Source of the DNA: Saliniramus sp050485405
GTDB taxonomy: Bacteria; Pseudomonadota; Alphaproteobacteria; Rhizobiales; Beijerinckiaceae
DNA: 29,161 nucleotides
Direction of reading: 5' to 3'
Assembly: GCA_050485405.1 (NCBI GenBank)
Contig: JBJHBI010000051.1
Location: 1 to 29,161, forward strand
Position 1 is the stretch's first letter, and every line of letters starts with the position of its first letter. Below the pieces are notes generated by a model. That model saw only the letters and a program-made list of their open reading frames with translations, did no database searches and had not been told where the DNA came from. Below are positions 23,124 to 29,161 of the stretch, one piece after another. Position numbers and translations under genes: made by a program.

Positions 23124-24692
23124 ATGAAACGCTTTCTCACAGGGACGGCCCTCGCCCTCAGCCTCGCCATCCTTCCCGGCCTCTCGCCGGTACTGGCCCA
23201 GGAACTGCGCGTGGGCGCCCAGAACGTCTCGAACTATCTCGATCCCGGCCAGGATCACTCCAATGTCGGCTCGCAATTCTACTACAACGCCTTCGACACG
23301 CTGATCGCGCGCGATCATGCCGGAGACGGGGAATTCGTGCCCGCGCTCGCCACTGAATGGGAGCTGATCTCCCCGCAGGTGATCGAATTCACGATCCGCG
23401 AGGACGTGGTCTTCCATGACGGCACGCCGATGACGGCGCACGACGTCGTCTTCTCGCTCAACCGGATGTTCTCGCCGACCTATCCCCCCTATGTCGTGCG
23501 CAAACGCGACCGGCTCAACAACTTCACCCGCGCCGAATTGAGGCCGGACGGCAAGGTGCGCGTCTATACCGCCCAGCCCGAGCCGCTCTTCGAGACCCTG
23601 CTCTCGATGCAGCAGACCATGATCGTGCCGCAGGCCTATCTGATGGGGCTCGCCGGCCATCCCGAAGCCGACGAGATCTCGGCCTATGAAGCCTTCGGCC
23701 TCGCCCCGGTCGGGACCGGCCCCTATCGCGTCGCCGAGTTCATTCCCGGCGAGCGCATCGTCTATGAGCGTCATGAGGAATTCTGGGGCGAGCCCGCCCC
23801 GTATGAGCGCGTGATCGTCACCCGGATTCCCGAGACGGTCAGCCGCGTCACGGCCCTGCGCTCGGGCGAGGTCGATATCATCACGAATATCGCCCCCGAT
23901 CAGATCGAATTGATCGAGAGCGATCCGGCCTTCAAGACGGTCGGGTCGGTGACGCCCCTGTTCCACGTCATGATCATGAACGTGAACCATCCCGAGATCG
24001 CCGATCCGCGTATCCGCCAGGCGCTGAGCCTCGCCATCGACCGCGATCTGCTCAACGAAGCGCTCTGGCTGGGCATGGCCGAAGTGCCCTCCTCGCACAC
24101 GATGCGCGAATTCGGCGATCTCTACATGCCCGAGCTCGAGACCTTCCGCTACGATCCGGAAGAAGCGCGCCGCCTGCTCGAAGAGGCCGGCTACGACGGT
24201 GCCGAAATCACCTACGACGTGCACTCGCCTTCGTACTATACGAACGACCTTCTCGCCGCCCAGGCGATCATGGAGATGTGGGACGCCGTCGGCATCAACG
24301 GCGCGATCAACCCGCGTGAGAGCTGGACGGGCTGCTCGCCGGACATGATGACGCGCACCTGGTCGAACCCGATGTATTTCGCCGACCCGTTCGGCTCCTT
24401 CGGCGTGATGTGGGCACCCGACGGCCCCTCGGAGAGCTGCGAGCGCTTCAACACGGATGCGGCTTATGCCGAGACCTGGGAGCGTTTCCGCTTCTCGGAG
24501 GATATCGAGACCCGCCGCGATGCCTATGCGGAACTGATGGACCGCATCGCCGCCGATCCGCCCGTATTGCCGCTCTATCGTCCGTTCGAGGCCTGGGGCA
24601 TGCGCGCCGAGATCGACTGGGCTCCGGCGGCGACGCACATCCCCTACGTGCTCGACTTCCGCGCCGGACGCATCAGCGAAACCGGTTCCTGA
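23124..24692 (+). CDS. Dipeptide/oligopeptide-type ABC substrate-binding protein (family 5)
   Basis: This 522-residue periplasmic binding protein has a Sec signal peptide cleaved near VLA-QE (residue 25). Family-5 motifs include YNAFDTLIARD, the FTIREDVVFHDGTPMTAHDVVFS stretch at about residues 90-112 and GTGPYRVAEFIPGE. Near the middle, RIRQALSLAIDRDLL is typical of the group. The ATG at 23124 follows CCGGAGC. It is located after both permease genes and before a strong hairpin, so its message may be separately stabilised. The ligand is unknown; an organophosphate is suggested by the two phosphoester hydrolases in the operon. Confidence 0.92.
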   Translation: MKRFLTGTALALSLAILPGLSPVLAQELRVGAQNVSNYLDPGQDHSNVGSQFYYNAFDTLIARDHAGDGEFVPALATEWELISPQVIEFTIREDVVFHDGTPMTAHDVVFSLNRMFSPTYPPYVVRKRDRLNNFTRAELRPDGKVRVYTAQPEPLFETLLSMQQTMIVPQAYLMGLAGHPEADEISAYEAFGLAPVGTGPYRVAEFIPGERIVYERHEEFWGEPAPYERVIVTRIPETVSRVTALRSGEVDIITNIAPDQIELIESDPAFKTVGSVTPLFHVMIMNVNHPEIADPRIRQALSLAIDRDLLNEALWLGMAEVPSSHTMREFGDLYMPELETFRYDPEEARRLLEEAGYDGAEITYDVHSPSYYTNDLLAAQAIMEMWDAVGINGAINPRESWTGCSPDMMTRTWSNPMYFADPFGSFGVMWAPDGPSESCERFNTDAAYAETWERFRFSEDIETRRDAYAELMDRIAADPPVLPLYRPFEAWGMRAEIDWAPAATHIPYVLDFRAGRISETGS

Positions 24693-24701
24693 CGACGCGT
24701 C

Positions 24702-24725
24702 GCGCCGCCCCTTCCGGGGCGGCGC
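24702..24725 (+). terminator. Intra-operon hairpin after the binding-protein gene
   Basis: A perfect 10-bp GC stem (GCGCCGCCCC / GGGGCGGCGC) with a TTCC loop is followed by ACCCTTTT. It starts 10 nt after the binding-protein stop and lies within an otherwise contiguous operon. It may act as a partial terminator or a 3' stabiliser that keeps the binding protein more abundant than the downstream phosphoesterase and ATPase. Confidence 0.7.
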
Positions 24726-24755
24726 ACCCTTTTCCCGCAAGTAACGAGATTGACC

Positions 24756-25619
24756 ATGACCATGCGCCTCGCCGTCATCACCGACATCCATCACGGCCCG
24801 CCCACCCGAACCAAGCGCGGCGATGCCGCTCTCGCTCTGACCGCGGATTTCGTGCGCTTCGCCAACGCGCAGGGGGTCGATGCCGTGCTCGAACTCGGTG
24901 ACCGCATTTCCGACATCGATCAGGCGACCGACCGCGACAACATGAACGCGGTCGCGCAGGTGCTGGACGGGCTCACCATGCCCCGCTACCACCTCGACGG
25001 CAATCACGATCTGATCCACCTCGACCGCGCGGAGAATGCCCGGATACTCGGCCAGGAGCCGGGGCACCGCATCGTCGCGCTCGGGGCCTGGGATCTCGTG
25101 CTCTGGCAGGCCGATCCGGCGACGCGCCATGACGGGATACGCGGCCTGTCCCTCAAGGACGACGATTTCGCCTGGCTCGCCAGGGTCGCGAGAGAGGCCA
25201 CCCGCCCGCTTCTGGTCGCGAGCCACACGCCCGTTTCGCCACATGCGATGACGGGGAATTTCTACTTCGAGAACATGCCCGAATGCGGTGCCTTCCCGCA
25301 GGCTGCCGTCATGCGCCGGGCGCTCGGCGAAGCGCGCGTTCCGGTCGCGGCGATCTCCGGCCATGTCCATTGGAACACGCTCGCCACCGACAACGGCATC
25401 ACCTATCTCACCCAGCAATCCCTGACCGAGAGCTTCACCACGGACGGCGAGCCGGCAGCCGCCTGGGGCGTCGTCACGCTCGGCGATGATCTGCACTGGC
25501 AGGTCTTCGGGCATGACCGCTTCGAAGCCCGATTCACCCCGAGCGCAAAGCGCTGGACACCGCCGATGCAATGGCCGCGCCCGGTTCCAGCGGCCGAGCG
25601 GCAGGAGGCCGCATCATGA
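24756..25619 (+). CDS. Calcineurin-like metallophosphoesterase
   Basis: This 287-residue metallophosphoesterase has the full set of metal ligands: D10 and H12 (ITDIHHG), D49 (LELGDR), N83 and H84 (DGNHD), H157 (ASHTP), and H203 and H205 (SGHVHWN). The fold covers cyclic-nucleotide and glycerophosphodiester phosphodiesterases and some phosphomonoesterases. It lacks a signal peptide, so it acts in the cytoplasm on imported substrate. The start is uncertain between ATG at 24756, ATG two codons later and a TTG two codons earlier. Its TGA overlaps the ATPase start. With the HAD phosphatase it could release phosphate from a diester in two steps. Confidence 0.89.
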   Translation: MTMRLAVITDIHHGPPTRTKRGDAALALTADFVRFANAQGVDAVLELGDRISDIDQATDRDNMNAVAQVLDGLTMPRYHLDGNHDLIHLDRAENARILGQEPGHRIVALGAWDLVLWQADPATRHDGIRGLSLKDDDFAWLARVAREATRPLLVASHTPVSPHAMTGNFYFENMPECGAFPQAAVMRRALGEARVPVAAISGHVHWNTLATDNGITYLTQQSLTESFTTDGEPAAAWGVVTLGDDLHWQVFGHDRFEARFTPSAKRWTPPMQWPRPVPAAERQEAAS

Positions 25620-27271
25620 CGTCCGCGCTTGTGAGCATCGAGGATCTCCACATCGCCTTCGGTCGGAACGAGGCCGTGCGCGGCATCAGTTTCGAGATCG
25701 GTCATCACGAAACCTTCGCGCTCGTGGGCGAATCGGGCTCCGGCAAATCGGCGACGGCGCTCGCCATCCTGCGTCTGATCGAGCGCGAGGGTGGGCGCAT
25801 CACGCATGGACGCATCACCTATCGCGGGGAGGCGCCGGTGGTGCTGACCGAAATGTCCGACGAGGCGATGCAGGAGGTGCGCGGTCGCGACATCGCGATG
25901 GTCTTCCAGGAGCCTCTGACGGCGCTCAATCCGGTCCTGACCATCGGGCGGCAAATGACCGAGACGATCCTGCGCCACGAATCCCTCGGTCAGGCACAGG
26001 CGCGGCGCAAGGCCGTCGCGCAACTCGAACGGGTGCGGATTCCGAATGCAGCGGCGCGCCTGTCGCAATATCCGCATGAGCTCTCCGGCGGCCAGCGCCA
26101 GCGCGTCATGATCGCCATGGCGCTCGCCTGCAACCCGCGCTTGCTGATCGCGGACGAACCGAGCACCGCGCTCGACGTGACCACCCAGGCCGAGATCCTG
26201 GCCCTGATCCGCGAATTGCAGGCCGAACAGGGGATGAGCGTCCTCTTCATCACGCATGACATGGGCGTCGTCGCGGAGATGGCCCATCGCGTCGGTGTCC
26301 TGCGCCACGGGCGTCTCGTCGAGACCGGCCCCGCGCAACGCGTGCTCGGCGCACCGCGCGAGCCCTATTCGCGCATGCTCGTCGAGGCGGCGCCCCGCCT
26401 CGGCGCCGGCGGTCCGCAACCGCTCCCGGAAACGGACCGTCCCGCGGCGCTCGTCATCGACGATCTCGTCGTCGATTATGCCGGGCGCAGGCCACATCTG
26501 TTCGCCCGGCGGACACGGACCCGCGCGGTGGACGGTGTCTCGCTGCGGGTCGCACCGGGGGAGAGCCTCGGTCTCGTGGGCGAATCGGGATGCGGCAAAT
26601 CCTCGATCGCACGGGCGATCCTGCGTCTGACGCCGGTGGCATCAGGCAAGATCGCGATCGACGGGCAGGACATCACCAGCCTCTCCGAGCGCCGGCTGTT
26701 CCCAGTCAGACGCAAGGTGCAGATGGTGTTTCAAGATCCTTTCGCCTCGCTCAACCCGCGGCTGCCGACCTGGGACCTGATCACCGAACCGGCCCATATC
26801 CATGCCACCGTCAACCCGCAAGAGAGGCGCGACGTGGCGGCAGCCCTGCTCGATCAGGTCGGCCTCGGACCCGAGCATCTCGACCGCTACCCGCATCAAT
26901 ATTCCGGTGGTCAGCGCCAGCGGCTATGCATTGCGCGGGCCCTGTCGGTTCAGCCGAAGCTGATCATCGCCGACGAGCCCGTCGCCGCGCTCGACGTTTC
27001 CATCGCCCGGCAGATCACCGATCTGATGCAGGCGCTGCAGGAGCGGCTCGGCGTCTCCTTCCTCTTCATCAGTCACGATCTCGCCGTGGTCGAGCGCCTG
27101 TGCCACCGCATAGCCGTCATGCGAGAGGGCAAGATCATCGAGACCGGTCCCACGGACGCGATCATCGGCGATCCGCGCGAGGAATACACGAGGAAGCTGA
27201 TCGCGGCTGTGCCGGGCCGTATCGAACCCGCGGCAGAGGCGCCTCCCGCCCGACAGAGCCTGCGCGCCTAG
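25616..27271 (+). CDS. Fused double ABC ATPase, peptide/nickel class (DppD-DppF)
   Basis: This 551-residue protein carries two ATPase domains. Domain 1 has Walker A GESGSGKS (38-45), signature LSGGQRQR (156-163) and Walker B LLIADEPS (176-183). Domain 2 has GESGCGKS (322-329), YSGGQRQR (429-436) and LIIADEPV (449-456). The fusion replaces the usual separate DppD and DppF subunits, as in GsiA-type transporters. The oligopeptide-class C-terminal tails are present after each domain (REPYSRMLVEAAP, REEYTRKLIAAVP). The ATG at 25616 has an AGGAGG site and overlaps the phosphoesterase stop. It energises the DppB/DppC-like channel and ends the operon. Confidence 0.93.
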   Translation: MTSALVSIEDLHIAFGRNEAVRGISFEIGHHETFALVGESGSGKSATALAILRLIEREGGRITHGRITYRGEAPVVLTEMSDEAMQEVRGRDIAMVFQEPLTALNPVLTIGRQMTETILRHESLGQAQARRKAVAQLERVRIPNAAARLSQYPHELSGGQRQRVMIAMALACNPRLLIADEPSTALDVTTQAEILALIRELQAEQGMSVLFITHDMGVVAEMAHRVGVLRHGRLVETGPAQRVLGAPREPYSRMLVEAAPRLGAGGPQPLPETDRPAALVIDDLVVDYAGRRPHLFARRTRTRAVDGVSLRVAPGESLGLVGESGCGKSSIARAILRLTPVASGKIAIDGQDITSLSERRLFPVRRKVQMVFQDPFASLNPRLPTWDLITEPAHIHATVNPQERRDVAAALLDQVGLGPEHLDRYPHQYSGGQRQRLCIARALSVQPKLIIADEPVAALDVSIARQITDLMQALQERLGVSFLFISHDLAVVERLCHRIAVMREGKIIETGPTDAIIGDPREEYTRKLIAAVPGRIEPAAEAPPARQSLRA

Positions 27272-27520
27272 AATATCACCCGCCAAGTGGGTAGTGGCTG
27301 ACGGGAGACATGGTTCGACACGCAGAGATTTGGAGCGCCGTCCCGACTCGGTCTGCTCGAACGGCGCTCTGGTCCGTCATGGAAGGGAAGCAGTGAATCT
27401 TTGCCGTCTGGCTGTCGTAGACATCCGGATCACGGCACCGGGAGCGAGGCTGGTCAGGACCGACCTCCGGAGACGCGTTAATCTGCACGTGTCCGAAGGC
27501 GAAACACGGGCAGAGAGCCG
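27272..27520. other. Low-information stretch after the ABC operon, possible regulator remnant
   Basis: I see no convincing gene here. An ATG at 27310 opens a short plus-strand frame, MVRHAEIWSAV, that recalls the N-terminus of alphaproteobacterial S24/LexA-like HTH regulators. The similarity stops after about 11 residues and the frame ends within 28 codons, so at most this is a decayed gene start. The weak ACCC-N7-GGGT repeat near 27280 is too short to call a terminator. Confidence 0.3.
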
Positions 27521-27745
27521 ATGAATATCGTGAAGGTTACGCTAGGGCGAATTCAAGCGGCGGATGAGCGTCCGCTCTCGGTCGCCGAGATCGCAAAGTG
27601 GCCTGCTGCAGGTGTCTCGGTCTTCCATCTCACGCACAGCTTCGCCGCAATCACCGGCAAGCTGCCCGCACGCGATTTGGCCGAGTTGACCACAATCAAA
27701 GTCAGCGCGAGGATGAAAGGGGCACCTCAGACCCGGCGGCATTAA
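27521..27745 (+). CDS. Small hypothetical protein, doubtful
   Basis: This is a 74-residue reading frame with an ATG preceded by GAGAG. I do not recognise a family. The sequence has plausible protein character in the middle (ERPLSVAEIAKWPAAGV and GKLPARDLAELTTIKV) but no diagnostic motif. Its stop codon overlaps that of the convergent gene at 27742. It may be a real small gene, or a fragment of a larger lost one together with the stretch to its left. Confidence 0.3.
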   Translation: MNIVKVTLGRIQAADERPLSVAEIAKWPAAGVSVFHLTHSFAAITGKLPARDLAELTTIKVSARMKGAPQTRRH

Positions 27746-28794
27746 CGGCGCCGTGCGCCAAGCTCCTCGTCGCTCACATAGTCGAAGCGAAAGCCCCGGA
27801 TCGGGGCGAGCGGGTCAATCGGCTCGCCCCAGATCGCCCGGCGCTGATCCGGGGGCAGCAACCAGAACTCACCGAGCGCCGCGACACTGCCGAACCGGGC
27901 GGTCAGGTCCGGGCAGAGGAGGATGCGGGCAAGGCAATTGCGCGCTATCCCCTCGCTGATCGCCTCAAGCTCGGCGAGGCGCAGCCGCGTCGCCCGGTCG
28001 AACTGTTCGAGATAGCGGTATTCGTGCAGGTGCTCGACCGCGCTTCGGACGTCGTAAAGCTCACCCATCAGGGCGTGATGGCGCGACCCGATGAATAGCT
28101 CCGTCCGACCCTTGAACTGCCGCTTCGTGTCCCCCGCCTCGGGGACGATCAGGCCCTCTATGCAGCGCGTGAACTGGTGGACCCGGTCGAGCATGTCGCG
28201 GTTGCACCGCGCGGCTTGATAGATGCCCAGGCAGCGCAAGAGCCGCCAGTGATCCGCCTGCCATGGCCCCACGAAGGCCCCGAGCTTTTCCCCAATGTCG
28301 GCTGCGCGTTTCATGTCCGCTACGGACACTGGGTCGCCGGGATCCACAACGGCCCTGCATGGCGGGTCAAAGGTCGTGAACTGGCGTAGATCAACCGTCC
28401 GATGATCGCGCCCCCCGATGGCGAGAAACAGCTCTTTCGCCTGATGGAATTTCGAGCAGAACATCAGGCCGCCAAACCAGTGCGCGACACGATGTCGAAG
28501 CATCGCGCTTTCGGCGTCGAGGATGTCCGGCGCGGCGGACGGCATCTTCGCAAGCAGCAACAGGCTGCACTCCTCGACTTCCTCGACCCGCGATGTTCCG
28601 AGCCATTCGCGCCAGTGATCCGGCAGGCCAAGGGCCTCGCCACCAAGTGCCATCAGGCCGGGTTGCGGGCTGAACCGCTCGAACCCGTCCTCGACATAAA
28701 TGTTCAGCCCGATCAGGGCGAATTTCTCGCCCTCGGCAATCCAGTCCGGCAACGGCCGTTCCGTTTCCACGATTGAACGCCCCTCGCCGAACAA
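27742..28794 (-). CDS. Hypothetical protein with C-terminal HEPN-like (ApeA-type) motif
   Basis: This is a protein of about 350 residues with no close family I can name. The first 190 residues look like a large mixed alpha/beta domain. The C-terminal part (about 200-320) is helical and carries R250-x4-H255 in LYDVRSAVEH, preceded by FTRCIEGLIVPEAGDTKRQF. That arrangement is seen in ApeA-like HEPN domains, many of which are RNases in defence or toxin systems. The start is uncertain: TTG at 28794 gives the longest form, and GTG at 28770 has a GAGGGG site upstream. It stands alone beside tRNA-fMet and is unrelated to the catabolic operons, which suggests an accessory gene. Confidence 0.7.
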   Translation of the reverse strand: MFGEGRSIVETERPLPDWIAEGEKFALIGLNIYVEDGFERFSPQPGLMALGGEALGLPDHWREWLGTSRVEEVEECSLLLLAKMPSAAPDILDAESAMLRHRVAHWFGGLMFCSKFHQAKELFLAIGGRDHRTVDLRQFTTFDPPCRAVVDPGDPVSVADMKRAADIGEKLGAFVGPWQADHWRLLRCLGIYQAARCNRDMLDRVHQFTRCIEGLIVPEAGDTKRQFKGRTELFIGSRHHALMGELYDVRSAVEHLHEYRYLEQFDRATRLRLAELEAISEGIARNCLARILLCPDLTARFGSVAALGEFWLLPPDQRRAIWGEPIDPLAPIRGFRFDYVSDEELGARRR

Positions 28795-28996
28795 TCCACG
28801 CCGACCGATCCTATCCGGCAGGCTGTTAATCCGCTACCCGACCGGTGCATCGCAGCATCAGGCTCCGAGCGCCCTATAGCGCGCAGGACGGCGAACGTCG
28901 GGGTGAGGGGGTGCAGGCTTTGCCGGTGATGTCCCTCGTCGTGACGACCCGGTGACGACTTCAGGGCCGATGCCGGGCGAACCCGGAAACGAAGAA

Positions 28997-29023
28997 CCCC
29001 GCCTACGCGTTGCGCTGACGGGG
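28997..29023 (-). terminator. Hairpin terminator downstream of tRNA-fMet
   Basis: Read on the minus strand, CCCCG and CGGGG arms enclose a 17-nt loop that can pair further, followed by TTCTTCGTTT. It begins 12 nt past the tRNA CCA end and is well placed to end the tRNA transcript. The rest of the 240-nt spacer (28795-28996) shows nothing I can name. Confidence 0.6.
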
Positions 29024-29034
29024 CTTGATATTTC

Positions 29035-29111
<77 letters not shown>

Positions 29112-29161
29112 GAGGGAATATTTGTGGGGGGTTTGTGAGAGGATGATGGTGTTTTTGCTTG

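Noticed and set aside
22926..25571. An 881-codon open frame antisense to the binding-protein and phosphoesterase genes
   Set aside because: It is a GC-driven shadow. The opposite strand encodes three recognisable proteins with ribosome binding sites, and the antisense translation is arginine/glycine/histidine-rich with no domain.

Overview
The window is high-GC DNA that looks like an alphaproteobacterium, probably Hyphomicrobiales (Rhizobiales). The support is the gene families, the resemblance of the biuret hydrolase to the Rhizobium enzyme, and an initiator tRNA with an A29-U41 anticodon-stem pair. This placement is an inference. Most of the window is dedicated to scavenging nitrogen from cyclic ureides and related heterocycles.

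Region 1 (1-3873, minus strand) is a compact catabolic operon, read from right to left: a GntR/FadR-type regulator, biuret amidohydrolase (BiuH), the amidase part of allophanate hydrolase (AtzF), its C-terminal domain as a separate ATGA-coupled gene, and a cyanuric acid hydrolase/barbiturase cut off by the window edge. Together these would take cyanuric acid through biuret and allophanate to ammonia and CO2.

Region 2 (about 4107-12230, plus strand) is a divergent eight-gene operon behind a good sigma-54 promoter candidate. It encodes a diverged second member of the cyanuric acid hydrolase/barbiturase family that keeps only the middle of three Ser-Lys dyads, a NitT/TauT-type ABC importer with two permeases, an amidase-signature enzyme, an NtaA/DszA-type flavin monooxygenase and its flavin reductase. 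The set looks like import, oxidation, ring opening and amide hydrolysis of an unidentified N-heterocycle.

Region 3 (12298-19062) is a minus-strand operon: an NMT1-like binding protein with a Tat signal, an SDR oxidoreductase with an altered active site, an ABC ATPase, a permease, a dihydroorotase/hydantoinase-type amidohydrolase and a DUF3830 protein. A divergent LysR gene controls it, with a T-N11-A operator candidate. Regions 2 and 3 converge on a perfect 12-bp hairpin terminator and probably cooperate on related substrates.

Region 4 (19448-27271) is a different module: a LysR regulator diverging from a HAD-IIA phosphatase, two Dpp-type permeases, a dipeptide-type binding protein, a calcineurin-like phosphoesterase and a fused double ABC ATPase. 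Two phosphoester hydrolases inside a peptide-type ABC operon suggest uptake and dephosphorylation of an organophosphate.

Region 5 (27272-29161) is a sparse border: possible gene remnants, an orphan protein with a C-terminal HEPN-like R-x4-H motif, a terminator and tRNA-fMet on the minus strand.
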